Below are positions 7,886 to 16,533 of a DNA stretch of 64,000 bases, one piece after another. Under the pieces are notes generated by a model. The model made no database searches and had not been told where the DNA came from. It was given only the letters and a program-made list of their open reading frames with translations. Position 1 is the first letter of the stretch; every line of letters starts with the position of its first letter. Source of the DNA: JAAYTY01 sp964569245 (GTDB taxonomy: Bacteria; Fermentibacterota; Fermentibacteria; Fermentibacterales; Fermentibacteraceae); the NCBI GenBank assembly GCA_964569245.1, contig CAZMTK010000001.1, forward strand, positions 62,001 to 126,000. The letters are read 5' to 3'. The position numbers and the translations under genes are program-made.

Positions 7886-8856
7886 CGGACCGTTTCGACA
7901 CGTCGAGATCCGGGCTCGAAGCCATGCTCCTCTCGGGCGAGGACGAGGCCCTGGCCCTGTTCTCCGCTGCGAAGGAAGTGAGACGCGAGCACTTCGGCTC
8001 CAGAGCATTCGTGAGAGCCGTCATCGAGTTCTCTAACAGGTGCAGGTGCAACTGCCTGTACTGCGGCATGAGGAGGGACAACACGGGCATCGAGAGGTTC
8101 ACTCTCGACGCCGACAGGATCGTGGATGCCGCAGCATCGGCGTACCGGGCGGGCATAAGGACGTTCTTCCTCCAGTCGGCGGAGAGCGAGGACTGCGATC
8201 CCGGTTGGCTCGCCGGGATCATCCGGGCGATCCACGGCATGGGAATGACCGTGCTCCTCTGCGTCGGGGCGAGCGACGAGGACGCTCTGGACATGTGGCG
8301 GGAGGCCGGTGCCAGCAAGTTCATTCTCAAGCACGAAACCTCGGATCCCCGGCTCTTCGAGAGAATGAAGCCCGGCCTGTCGCTTTCGGGCAGGATCGAA
8401 TGGCTGAAGACGCTCAAGAGGCACGGCTATGGCATAGGCTCGGGACCGCTGCTAGGGCTTCCCGGCCAGACTGTCCGGAGCCTCGTCGAAGACCTGCTGC
8501 TGCTCAGGGACCTGGACGTGGACATGTCGAGCGTGTCAGTCTTCCTTCCCGCCGCCGGCACCCCTCTCGAATCGTCTCCGGCCGGATGCGTGGACCTGGG
8601 ACTCAGGTTCATAGCGGCCATGAGGATCCTGCTGGGGCGTACGCTGATCCCGGCGACCAGCACTTTCGAGAGGCTCAGACCCGGAGGCCAGCTCGCCTGC
8701 TTCGACGCAGGCGCGAACGTCATAACGGTGAACATGACCCCGGCATCCGTGAGAGGGGACTATGCGCTGTACACCGAGAGATTCTTCGTAAGTCTGGAGC
8801 ACGCTCGCGATACGATACGCAGGGCGGGGCTGGAGGAAGCCGCGGAGGCCATGTAG
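7876..8856 (+). CDS. hydE: HydE-like radical SAM enzyme
   Basis: The 326-residue protein has the single-domain TIM-barrel layout of HydE, which helps build the dithiolate ligand of the [FeFe]-hydrogenase H-cluster. Supporting motifs are EALALFSAA and EVRREHFGS near the N-terminus, then IEFSNRC with the CX3CX2C cluster site (Cys56, Cys60, Cys63) and LYCGMRRDN. Further on come KHETSDP, a glycine-rich GSGPLLGLPGQT and IPATSTF. The ATG at 7876 has GGAAGGAG nine bases upstream and overlaps aroE by ten bases. No hydrogenase, HydF or HydG is in the window, so a divergent HydE-family function is possible. The family call is firm; the exact role is not. Confidence 0.78.
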   Translation: MPMTDRFDTSRSGLEAMLLSGEDEALALFSAAKEVRREHFGSRAFVRAVIEFSNRCRCNCLYCGMRRDNTGIERFTLDADRIVDAAASAYRAGIRTFFLQSAESEDCDPGWLAGIIRAIHGMGMTVLLCVGASDEDALDMWREAGASKFILKHETSDPRLFERMKPGLSLSGRIEWLKTLKRHGYGIGSGPLLGLPGQTVRSLVEDLLLLRDLDVDMSSVSVFLPAAGTPLESSPAGCVDLGLRFIAAMRILLGRTLIPATSTFERLRPGGQLACFDAGANVITVNMTPASVRGDYALYTERFFVSLEHARDTIRRAGLEEAAEAM

Positions 8857-8859
8857 GCC

Positions 8860-9393
8860 ATGTCGAACCCTGTCCTCCCGGGCCTCCCCGTTCTGGTGGC
8901 CGGCCCGCCCTTCTCCGGCAAGACAGCCTGCGGCAGGATCGCCGCCGCCGAGCTGGGAATGCCGTTCCTGGACCTAGACCGGGTCGTGGAGGCCGCCCTG
9001 GGCTGCACGGTGGAGGAGGCGTTCGCGAAGCTCGGCGAGAAGGCGTTCAGGGACGCAGAGGCCGCCGCCCTCGCCGAATGCATCGCCGCGAGGCCGCCCT
9101 GCCTCGTTGCCCTCGGAGGAGGGTCTCTCCTCAGGGAGAGCTCGCTCCGGCTGGCTCTCGCTGCCGCGACTGTCGTGACACTCACGGCAAGCAGGGAAGT
9201 CCTCTCCGAGAGACTCGCCGGGGGCCGTCCCCTGGCCGCCGACGTCTCAGCGCTCGAAGATCTCCTCGAGAGGCGGGCGGCCCACTACGAATCCCTGCCG
9301 AACCGCATAGACATCACAGGGCTGTCAATGGCGGAGTGCGCCGCCGAGATAGTCAGAGCAGCCCGAAGGGGGAGAGCGGCAGGGCGGGGTTGA
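8860..9393 (+). CDS. aroK: Shikimate kinase
   Basis: This enzyme phosphorylates shikimate at the 3-OH with ATP. The 177-residue protein has the P-loop GPPFSGKT at residues 15-22, the substrate/Mg motif FLDLDRVVE, the shikimate-binding GEKAFRDAE, the ALGGGSLL loop and an RPL lid motif. The size is typical. It starts three bases after the HydE-like gene, in the same operon as aroE. A 77-bp gap without obvious signals follows, before the HU fusion gene. Confidence 0.93.
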   Translation: MSNPVLPGLPVLVAGPPFSGKTACGRIAAAELGMPFLDLDRVVEAALGCTVEEAFAKLGEKAFRDAEAAALAECIAARPPCLVALGGGSLLRESSLRLALAAATVVTLTASREVLSERLAGGRPLAADVSALEDLLERRAAHYESLPNRIDITGLSMAECAAEIVRAARRGRAAGRG

Positions 9394-9470
9394 CAGTACG
9401 CCGAAGGCCGCGATGATTGCCCGTGAAAGCTCATGAGATGGGGAGATAGCTCTACGGGAGGCCGTGCCGG

Positions 9471-10001
9471 ATGACGAGGGAGGATCTTGCGAGGGAGGTG
9501 GCCATAAGGACGGGCCTTTCCCGCAGGGATGCCGGAGCGGCTCTGGACTGCATCCTCCGCGTGATGGAGGAGAAGCTCTGCGAGGGCGAGAGCATCTATC
9601 TCAGGGGATTCGGCTGCTTCGAGGCTAAGCCTGCATGCCGACGCAGGGCCAGGGATCCGAGAGGGGAGGGGCTCATCGACATCCCTCCCAGGATGCGCCC
9701 CGTCTTCAGGCCGTACAACCGCCTTCGCGAAGCAGTTCATGCCTCTCTCTCGCCTAGCGCCAGAACGGTCTTCGTGTTCCCCGGCGGCGCCTCGGCCTCC
9801 CGGGTCTCGGTGGTGGGCGGGTTCAACAACTGGGACGAGACCGCGAATCCGATGCAGCGTCTTCCCGACGGAAGCTGGGTCACGGAGATCATGCTGCCGG
9901 CGGGGCAGATCATCACCTACAGGTTCCTCGTCGACGGCGTTCCCATGCCCGATCCGGTCGCTCCCAGGGACGGGGCTGGAAACTCCGTGAGGTCCGTATG
10001 A
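9471..10001 (+). CDS. HU-family DNA-binding domain fused to CBM48 glycogen-binding domain
   Basis: The N-terminal ~88 residues are an HU/IHF-type domain: a helical start TREDLAREVA, the turn GLSRRDA, GESIYLRGFGCFEAK (usual form: V.L.GFG.F) and a beta-arm that ends PVFRPYNRLREAV. After a short Ser-rich linker, residues ~96-170 match the AMPK-beta/isoamylase N-terminal CBM48 fold: VSVVGGFNNWD, DGSWVTEIMLPAG, then TYRFLVDG and DP. HU proteins bend DNA; CBM48 domains bind alpha-1,4-glucan. The reading frame is continuous with no sign of frameshift, and a GGGAGG lies nine bases before the ATG. Its stop overlaps the ftsK start, so it is co-translated with the chromosome translocase. The combination is unusual and its function is unknown. 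Confidence 0.85.
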   Translation: MTREDLAREVAIRTGLSRRDAGAALDCILRVMEEKLCEGESIYLRGFGCFEAKPACRRRARDPRGEGLIDIPPRMRPVFRPYNRLREAVHASLSPSARTVFVFPGGASASRVSVVGGFNNWDETANPMQRLPDGSWVTEIMLPAGQIITYRFLVDGVPMPDPVAPRDGAGNSVRSV

Positions 10002-12352
10002 CAAGGGGCCGCACGCCTCGCAGGGGCAGGGGGAAGAGGCCGGGTCGAGGCAGTCCCAGGAGCGTCCTATTCATCGCCCTCGCCCTCTTCGCGCTTGCCA
10101 CGCTGGCCCTGCTGATCCTCCCTCCGTGGGGACGCGCCTCCCTCTACGCCAGGGGTGCGCTCTACCATTCGGCCGGCCTGCTGTCCTACTTCCTGCCCCT
10201 GTTCTCGGGAGCCGCCGCCATCCGCTGCCTCAGCTCCCGCTCGCCGAGGGGCATGTTCACCGTTCTCCTCGGAGGAGCGGTAAACCTCTACTTCCTCTCC
10301 GCCATGGTCGACATGGCGGGAGGCAGGTTCGGCCTCTTCCCTCGCGTCGCTCCCTTCTCTCCGGAAGCCCCGCTCCTGACATACGGGCCGGGAGGCCTCG
10401 CAGCCGGGAGGGCCGGCGAGGCGCTCTCCTGGCTCGTCGGCCCGGTGATCTCCTATCTGGTTCTCTCGGCCTGCTTCGTCACCTCCCTGGTGATCTTCAC
10501 CGGGTGGGATCTCGCGGGCGATCTCTTCGAGATGGGCAGGACCGCCTCCAAGGCCGCATCGCGCTTGAGAGAGGAAAGGAGGGCTCGAAGGGAGCTCCCG
10601 GAGCCTGAAGGGCGGAAGAGCCCGTTGGGAACCGCGCAGCCCGTCGAGCAGACGGTCGAGGAAGCTGCCGGAACGGATGCCCCATCCTTCGTTGGCGCCG
10701 GTGGCAATCCGTGGGTCAGGGAGCGGCCCGTCGGGTGCGAGCCTCCCATGGTGCCGGGCTTCGGCAGGGACGAGGAGCCCGCACCTCTCGCGACGCCCCC
10801 CGCCTCGCCCGGAACAGCGGATGCCCCGGCTCCACCCCCCGCCGCCGTCGAGCCCCCGCAGACGGGCGCAGGCTCCGCCCCTGGGGGCGAGTCGGCTGCG
10901 GCTTCCGAGAGGAAGCCGCCTCGAGGGGAAGCTGCGGTGCACAGATACCAGCTTCCCGACATGGACATCCTCCACGGGCCTTCCCCCCACAGGCATTCCG
11001 TCCGGCTCCAGGACCTGGAGGAGACATCCAGGATCATCAAGAGCAAGCTGGCTGAGTTCGGGATCGAGTGCGAGGTCGTCCAGTCCAGCCCCGGGCCCGT
11101 GCTCACGAGGTTCGAGGTCAGGCCGGGGAGCGGAGTGAAGGTCAACAGCATCCTGAGCCTCTCCGACGACCTCGCGCTGGCGCTGAAGGCTCAGAGGATA
11201 AGGATCCTGGCGCCCATCCCCGGCAAGGACGCGGTCGGTGTGGAGGTTCCGAACAGGGAGAGGCAGACCGTCCTCCTGAGGGAGATCCTCGAGTCTGTCA
11301 CTGACCAGAAGCTCCCGATCGCTCTCGGGAAAAGGGCCGAGGGAACCCCCTTCCTTGTCGATCTCTGCGACATGCCGCACCTGCTGGTGGCGGGCACGAC
11401 CGGGTCGGGAAAGACGAACTTCATGTTCAGCTTCATCTGCACACTGCTGATGAAGCTCTCGCCATGGCAGGTCAGGCTGGCCCTCATAGATCCCAAGAAG
11501 AACGAGATGACGGCGTTCACGAGCATTCCCCACCTCTACTCCGAGGTCGTCACCGACGCCCGGAAGGCGAAGTTCCTGCTGGAGAGACTGGTCGCGGAGA
11601 TGGAGTCCAGGCTCCTGAGGCTGCAGAGGGGCGGGTTCAGGAACATCGCCGAGCACAACGCCGCCATGCCCTCGGAGGACGAGCGGATGCCCTACGTCGT
11701 TCTCGTCGTGGACGAGCTCCACGACCTCTTCCTGGTGGCGAGGAAGGAGGTCGAGGAGCCCATCGAGAGGCTGGCTCAGATGGCCCGCTCCACCGGCATC
11801 CACCTCGTGGTCGCCACCCAGAGGCCTTCTGTGGACGTGATCACGGGGGTGATAAAGGCCAACTTCCCCTCCAGAATAGCCTTCATGGTGCAGTCCAAGA
11901 CGGACTCCCGCACGATCCTGGACATGAACGGCGCCGAGAAGCTGCTGGGCAAGGGCGACATGCTCTTCCTGGGGGCCGGAACGGTCGAGCCGGTGAGAGT
12001 CCACGGCTCCTTCGTCACCAGTCAGGAGGCTCAGAACATCGCGGATTTCTGGACGGAGCAGGCGCTCCAGGTGAAGCCCGAATTCGTGATGCCCGGCGGC
12101 GAAGACGGGAACACGCTCCAGGAGGACGAGCTAAAATGCGACGAGCTGCTGCCGAAGGCCAGAGAGGTGGTCAGGAGGCAGAGGAGCGCCTCGGTCACCC
12201 TCCTGCAGACCAGGCTGGGTGTCGGCTATCCCAGAGCCGTGAGGCTGATCGGGATGCTCGAGGCCGAGGGATCGATCGGGCCGTTCAAGGGCAGCAAGCC
12301 GCGCGAGGTGCTCCTGGACAGCGGGGATGCCGGGGAGGTTCGCGATGACTGA
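9998..12352 (+). CDS. ftsK: FtsK/SpoIIIE DNA translocase
   Basis: FtsK pumps chromosomal DNA across the closing septum. The 784-residue protein has four hydrophobic segments in the first ~170 residues and a variable Pro/Ala/Glu-rich linker (~190-310). The motor follows: alpha/beta domains with Walker A GTTGSGKT at about 465-472, the Walker B region VLVVDELHDL, and ATQRPSVDVITG. A C-terminal winged-helix gamma domain (RSASVTLLQTRLGVGYPRA) would read polarity sequences on DNA. The linker is short compared with E. coli. The start forms an ATGA overlap with the HU-CBM48 gene. Confidence 0.95.
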   Translation: MTRGRTPRRGRGKRPGRGSPRSVLFIALALFALATLALLILPPWGRASLYARGALYHSAGLLSYFLPLFSGAAAIRCLSSRSPRGMFTVLLGGAVNLYFLSAMVDMAGGRFGLFPRVAPFSPEAPLLTYGPGGLAAGRAGEALSWLVGPVISYLVLSACFVTSLVIFTGWDLAGDLFEMGRTASKAASRLREERRARRELPEPEGRKSPLGTAQPVEQTVEEAAGTDAPSFVGAGGNPWVRERPVGCEPPMVPGFGRDEEPAPLATPPASPGTADAPAPPPAAVEPPQTGAGSAPGGESAAASERKPPRGEAAVHRYQLPDMDILHGPSPHRHSVRLQDLEETSRIIKSKLAEFGIECEVVQSSPGPVLTRFEVRPGSGVKVNSILSLSDDLALALKAQRIRILAPIPGKDAVGVEVPNRERQTVLLREILESVTDQKLPIALGKRAEGTPFLVDLCDMPHLLVAGTTGSGKTNFMFSFICTLLMKLSPWQVRLALIDPKKNEMTAFTSIPHLYSEVVTDARKAKFLLERLVAEMESRLLRLQRGGFRNIAEHNAAMPSEDERMPYVVLVVDELHDLFLVARKEVEEPIERLAQMARSTGIHLVVATQRPSVDVITGVIKANFPSRIAFMVQSKTDSRTILDMNGAEKLLGKGDMLFLGAGTVEPVRVHGSFVTSQEAQNIADFWTEQALQVKPEFVMPGGEDGNTLQEDELKCDELLPKAREVVRRQRSASVTLLQTRLGVGYPRAVRLIGMLEAEGSIGPFKGSKPREVLLDSGDAGEVRDD

Positions 12353-12992
12353 AAGAAGGAATGCGCCTCTGGTCCTGGTCCTCCTTCTGCTGACTGCAGC
12401 CGCCTGCGGGGGCGGGAGGACCGGAGCAGACGGACTGCTCAGGGGCGACGGAGAGACCGAGCTCTTCGGGCGCGCCTCCCAGCTCTACTTCAGAGGGTGC
12501 CTGTCGAGGGCTCGTGAAGAGTTCTGCGCCTTTCTCGACCGGTTCCCGTCCTCCCCGCTGGCTGCCGAGGCCGGGCTGGCGCTTCGGAGGATCGAGCAGG
12601 ACCTCGGCGGAGCGCTGCCCGACACCGTTCTGACCGTTTCCCCGACACGAGTCCCAGTCGCGGTCGTATCCCTGCCGGCGAACGCGCCGAGGCTCGGGAG
12701 GATCGCGGCGGCTCTGCAGGCCAGGGGATTCACGGTCGTAACCGCACAGGACGAGGGGGCCCCTGACATCACGGTCGTCCTCTACCCCGAGGGCCTCGAC
12801 GCCGAGGCAGCCCTGGTGGCCGATTCCCTGGAGAGCTGGCTCACCAGCCCCGCGACGGTCCCGGTGCAGCCGGGCGGAGGGATCACCTCCTCCATCGTTC
12901 CGGGTCACACCGGAGTCGTGATAGTGATCGGCACCGACGCGGTGGTCTCTCCCGCCGCACCGGCCCCGGTCCAGAGCCAGCTCCTGCAGTGA
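12345..12992 (+). CDS. Lipoprotein with LytR_C-like domain
   Basis: The 215-residue product has a lipoprotein signal ending LLTAAACGGG. A short helical TPR-like part follows (about 40-90; ELFGRASQLYFRGCLSRA and FLDRFPSSPLAAEA). The C-terminal half resembles the LytR_C domain seen after cell-wall ligases: VAVVSLPANAPRLG, AALQARGFTVV, ITVVLYPEGLDAEA and VVIVIGTDA. There is no LCP catalytic domain. The ATG at 12345 has GGGGAGG just upstream and overlaps ftsK by eight bases. A periplasmic envelope or division role is inferred from context; the molecular function is unknown. Confidence 0.65.
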   Translation: MTERRNAPLVLVLLLLTAAACGGGRTGADGLLRGDGETELFGRASQLYFRGCLSRAREEFCAFLDRFPSSPLAAEAGLALRRIEQDLGGALPDTVLTVSPTRVPVAVVSLPANAPRLGRIAAALQARGFTVVTAQDEGAPDITVVLYPEGLDAEAALVADSLESWLTSPATVPVQPGGGITSSIVPGHTGVVIVIGTDAVVSPAAPAPVQSQLLQ

Positions 12993-13582
12993 TCGCGGCG
13001 ATCATCCTCGCGACCTCCGCTGTCGCCTCCTCCCCGGCCGACCCGCTTCTCGCCAGGCTGGAGTCTGCCGCCTTCCTGGAGGCCGACTTCGTCCAGACCG
13101 ACTTCTGGGCTCTCACAAGGGAGACGGAGACGTCCACCGGGCGCATGAGCCTGGCCTTCCCCGACATGTTCCTGTTCGTCTATTCCTCGCCAGTGTCGCG
13201 CGAGACGGGCTTCGACGGGGCGACCCTGTACACGATAGAGCACTCCGCGAAGCAGGTGATCGTGAACTCGGAGGGCTCCTCCTGCGGCTTCATGAGCTTC
13301 CTCGACCACGCACGGGACGAATCCCTCGTCGTTTCCAGCTGCACCGCCGGCGACACGGTGGCGGTGCGGCTGGAGGGCGATCTCGGGGAGGGCATTTCGG
13401 CGATGGAGTTGCGGTTCACCGCCGGGGACAGCCTTCCTGTCTCGCTCTCCACCACGGACGTGAACGGCAACTCGACGACCTGGACCCTGTCCGGCGTGAC
13501 GATATCTGAGAGGTGCCCGCCCGGCTCGTTCTCGCTGACCGTTCCCTCCGGCTACGAGACGATCAGGCCCGGCGGATACTGA
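12989..13582 (+). CDS. lolA: LolA-like outer-membrane lipoprotein carrier
   Basis: LolA shuttles lipoproteins through the periplasm to the outer membrane. This 197-residue protein has a signal peptide (MIAAIILATSAVA) followed by the LolA pattern: FLEADFVQTDFWA, GRMSLAFPDMFLFVYSSP, an FDGATLYTIEHSAKQV strand and a C-terminal WTLSGVTISE segment. It starts with a GTG overlapping the previous stop (GTGA). Size and strand pattern fit the family although the sequence is divergent. It is good evidence for a diderm envelope. No lolCDE or lolB is in the window. Confidence 0.82.
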   Translation: MIAAIILATSAVASSPADPLLARLESAAFLEADFVQTDFWALTRETETSTGRMSLAFPDMFLFVYSSPVSRETGFDGATLYTIEHSAKQVIVNSEGSSCGFMSFLDHARDESLVVSSCTAGDTVAVRLEGDLGEGISAMELRFTAGDSLPVSLSTTDVNGNSTTWTLSGVTISERCPPGSFSLTVPSGYETIRPGGY

Positions 13583-13583
13583 C

Positions 13584-14846
13584 TTGCCCCGGCTCTTCGT
13601 CAGAACGCTGGGCTGTCCGAAGAACGAGTACGACTCCGAGGTCTACTCGGGGCTGTTCGCGAGCGCCGGCTGGGTCCTCGTGGACTCCCCGTCGCGTGCA
13701 GACATGGTTCTGATCAACACCTGCGCGTTCATCGCCCCCGCGGTGGAGGAGTCCATGGAAGCCGTGGCAGCCGCGCTCGAATGGAAGGCCGGAAGACCCG
13801 GCAGGCGCCTTGCACTGACCGGGTGCCTACCGGGGAGGTTCCGCGACGACGGGTCCGGAGGGCTGGAGGACTTCGATCTGGTGGCGGGTCCTGCCGCTGA
13901 GCGCGAAGTGGCTCGCTGGCTGGGCCTTCCAGCCGGCAGGCGGCCGCTGGCCAGGGCCCGACCCGGGCCGTGCCGTTTCGTGAAGATAGCCGATGGCTGC
14001 GACAATCGCTGCGCCTACTGCACGATTCCCGGCATCAGGGGCGGCTTCACTCCCGAGAGCATGGAGACCGTGTCCGCTAGGGTGGGCGAGCTGGCCGACC
14101 AGGGCGCGCTGGAGATCGGGATAGTAGCCCAGGACAGCGGGATGTGGAGATCGGGCACGACCGGCCTGACGGAGCTGGTGGAGAAGCTCTCCGACAGGTG
14201 GCGAGACATCTGGTTCAGGATCTATTACCTGCATCCTGCGCACGTGCCCGGGAACATCGTGGACCTCATCGAGGATCACGAGAACGTCATGCCATGGCTC
14301 GACCTGCCGGTCCAGCACGCCTCCGACCGCATCCTCGGAAGGATGGGCCGGCCGTATTCCAGGGCCGATCTGGAGAGACTCGTGGATCGCGTCGCCGCCT
14401 CGCCGCGCGAGATCGCGCTCAGGATCACGGTGATGACGGGCTATCCCGGCGAGGAGGACTCCGATTTCAATGAGCTGTCGGGATTCCTGAGAAGCGCAGG
14501 TCCGCTGAAGACCCTGGTGGCCTTCCGGTACTCGCCAGAGGAGGGCACGATCGAACATTCCCGAGGGGGGCCGGTTCCTTCCAGCGACGAGACCTGCCTG
14601 CGCCTGGCCGCCCTTGGCGGAATCGCGGCCGACGCTTCGCTGGCCTGGGCCGTCAGGCTTCTGGGAAGGCGGATATCAGTCCTCGTGGACGAGCCGTTCT
14701 CGGGGCACTCCCTGTGGGATGCCCCCGAGGTCGACGGCGCCTGTGTCTTCGAAAGGGCCAGCAAGGCCGGAACACGTGTGGACGCGCTCGTCGAGGGCTG
14801 CGCCGGACCGGACCTGTTCGTCACGGAGGTGCCACCCGGGAATTGA
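13584..14846 (+). CDS. rimO: Ribosomal protein uS12 methylthiotransferase RimO
   Basis: RimO adds a methylthio group to a conserved Asp of ribosomal protein uS12. The 420-residue protein has the three expected parts. The N-terminal UPF0004 domain carries cluster cysteines in LGCPKNEYDSE, INTCAFI and LTGCLPG. The radical SAM core has IADGCDNRCAYCTIPGIRG. The C-terminal part is TRAM-like. GCPKN favours RimO over MiaB. The start is a TTG one base after the lolA stop. The motif LPVQHASDRIL is also typical. Confidence 0.93.
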   Translation: MPRLFVRTLGCPKNEYDSEVYSGLFASAGWVLVDSPSRADMVLINTCAFIAPAVEESMEAVAAALEWKAGRPGRRLALTGCLPGRFRDDGSGGLEDFDLVAGPAAEREVARWLGLPAGRRPLARARPGPCRFVKIADGCDNRCAYCTIPGIRGGFTPESMETVSARVGELADQGALEIGIVAQDSGMWRSGTTGLTELVEKLSDRWRDIWFRIYYLHPAHVPGNIVDLIEDHENVMPWLDLPVQHASDRILGRMGRPYSRADLERLVDRVAASPREIALRITVMTGYPGEEDSDFNELSGFLRSAGPLKTLVAFRYSPEEGTIEHSRGGPVPSSDETCLRLAALGGIAADASLAWAVRLLGRRISVLVDEPFSGHSLWDAPEVDGACVFERASKAGTRVDALVEGCAGPDLFVTEVPPGN

Positions 14847-14919
14847 CACGCGACTGCGCCGTGGAGAATCGTTCCCTTCGCAAGACCCAGTGGAACATCG
14901 CGAGGAATGAGGTGCACAG

Positions 14920-15519
14920 ATGCTGACGATGCTCATCGCAGCCGCCCTGACTGCGGCTGTCGACCCTCCGACCAACCTCGAGATGGTCGAGGAGGCCGTG
15001 ACCGAAGCCTGCCTTGCGCTTCCCGGAGCCCTTGGAGTCCCCACCGGAGAAATGCTGACCGTCCAGATCGAGGGCGACCACGAGGGCGGCTGGCTGGTCG
15101 AGCAGTGCGCGACAGCGGTTCTGGAAGCCTCGGGCTTTCTCGTGGCCGACTCCCCCCGTGCCGATGGAGGGTCCTCGGTCATCGTCCGCGTGAGGCCCAT
15201 GGAGCTCGCCGTGACGCTTGCCGGTGCCGGAAGAGCCTGGCTGATAGGTCCCAGGCGCATAGACAGGAGGGCGGTCTGCGAGCTCTCCACGGAGATAGTG
15301 GACGTTTCTGGAGCGGTCGTCTACTCGGTGCGCTCGGGGGCCTCTCGCAGCGACAGGATCCACGCATCGGATCTCGCGAGACTCCAGGGAGCCTCGGGGG
15401 AGACCTGGCTCACCGGTGGCACCCCGTCGCAGTCCGGCGGAGGCATACTGGAGCCAGTAGTGGTCACTGGCGTGGTGGCCAGCCTCATCTACCTCTTCTA
15501 TTCCAGCAGGGCCGAATGA
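14920..15519 (+). CDS. Exported protein of unknown function with C-terminal anchor
   Basis: I do not recognise this 199-residue protein with confidence. It has a hydrophobic N-terminus (MLTMLIAAALTAAV), a mixed alpha/beta body and a C-terminal hydrophobic stretch, EPVVVTGVVASLIYLFYSS, that could be a membrane anchor. It is preceded by a 73-bp gap with GAGGTG near the ATG. It overlaps the next lipoprotein gene by ATGA and lies two genes ahead of bamD, which suggests an envelope role. A similar ending (EP-V-TG-hydrophobic-YLF) is one I associate loosely with uncultured FCB bacteria. That is a memory-based impression, not a search result. Confidence 0.7.
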   Translation: MLTMLIAAALTAAVDPPTNLEMVEEAVTEACLALPGALGVPTGEMLTVQIEGDHEGGWLVEQCATAVLEASGFLVADSPRADGGSSVIVRVRPMELAVTLAGAGRAWLIGPRRIDRRAVCELSTEIVDVSGAVVYSVRSGASRSDRIHASDLARLQGASGETWLTGGTPSQSGGGILEPVVVTGVVASLIYLFYSSRAE

Positions 15520-16508
15520 TCCTCCGAAAGTGCCGGCCGGTCCTCGTCGCAGCCGCTGCGATGCTGGCGGCCGCCTGCTCTGATGCCGGATCGGATACGC
15601 TCGAGGAAGCCAGGGTGCTGGCCCAGTCGGGGCATTTCGTGGAGGCGCTGGCTCTCTACGAGGAAGCCTTCTCGGGGATGGACGCGGTTCCTCCGGGACT
15701 CCGTCTGGAATACGCCCGCACCGCGCTCCTGGCCTGCGGGGCTGAGAGGAGCCGGCTGCTCAGGCAGAAGGCGCTCTCCGCGCTGTGCGCGATCTCCGCC
15801 GACACGACTTCCGAGGCGGGAGGAGAGCTCGGGGAGCTCTGGCGCAGGCTGGGCTGGGAGTTCGCGAGGGACAGGGATTCGCTCCAGGCCTACGCTGCCT
15901 TCGACAGCGCACTCGCATTCGGCGGAATGGACGGCATGTTCGAGGAGGAATGGCTTTTCCGGGGTGCGTACGCCTCGAGGCACATCGCCCTTGTGGCCGG
16001 GCTGCCGGATTCGCTGGCGATGACCCGGGCGGGCGACAGCATTCTGGCCGCCGCGGCGGAGCGCAGCCTCGTGGAGCTCGACAGGGTGCCGATGACCAGA
16101 ACCGACCTCAGAGACGGTGTTCTCCTTGCCAAGGCGTGGCTCCTGCCGCTCACCGACAGGCGTGCGGAGGAGCTCGAGGTTCTCACCGAGCTCGACCGCT
16201 CCGGAGGAATCGACCCATCGATGCGCGAGCGGAGGATGAGGCTGCTGCTCGAGCTGGCGCGCGAGGACCTGGCCAGGGGGATGAGCTCCCTCGCGAGGGA
16301 GAAGCTGAGCGAGGTCTGGGCTTCGGACTTCGCAGGCGACAGGGTGGAGGCCGCCCTGATGCTGGGACTCATGGCCGAGGCATCCGGCCGGCCGGACGAG
16401 GCTCTGGAATGGTACCGCTCCGCCTGTGCAGCCGCCCCGGGGCTCTCGTCGCCGGCCGCGGAGATCGCTGCTGCAAAGCGTGACTCCCTCATGTACCTCA
16501 TACCGTAG
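15516..16508 (+). CDS. TPR-like lipoprotein
   Basis: This 330-residue lipoprotein has a lipobox at about residues 17-21 (MLAAACSD). The rest is almost entirely helical with TPR/SEL1-like features: ARVLAQSGHFVEALALYEEAF near the start, a YAAFDSALAFGG unit, and MAEASGRPDEALEWYRSAC at the end. TPR lipoproteins commonly scaffold envelope complexes. Translation is coupled to the preceding unknown protein by ATGA overlap. The bamD gene follows 25 bp later, so a link to outer-membrane assembly is plausible but unproven. Confidence 0.75.
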   Translation: MILRKCRPVLVAAAAMLAAACSDAGSDTLEEARVLAQSGHFVEALALYEEAFSGMDAVPPGLRLEYARTALLACGAERSRLLRQKALSALCAISADTTSEAGGELGELWRRLGWEFARDRDSLQAYAAFDSALAFGGMDGMFEEEWLFRGAYASRHIALVAGLPDSLAMTRAGDSILAAAAERSLVELDRVPMTRTDLRDGVLLAKAWLLPLTDRRAEELEVLTELDRSGGIDPSMRERRMRLLLELAREDLARGMSSLAREKLSEVWASDFAGDRVEAALMLGLMAEASGRPDEALEWYRSACAAAPGLSSPAAEIAAAKRDSLMYLIP

Positions 16509-16533
16509 CCCGCCTGGCGGGACAGGGAGGAAA

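Noticed and set aside
7876..8856. Biotin synthase or 3-methylornithine synthase identity
   Set aside because: The IEFSNRC ... LYCGMRRDN and HETSDP motifs fit HydE better than BioB or PylB.
10067..12004. 645-codon minus-strand frame antisense to ftsK
   Set aside because: GC-driven shadow; the ftsK frame has all family motifs.
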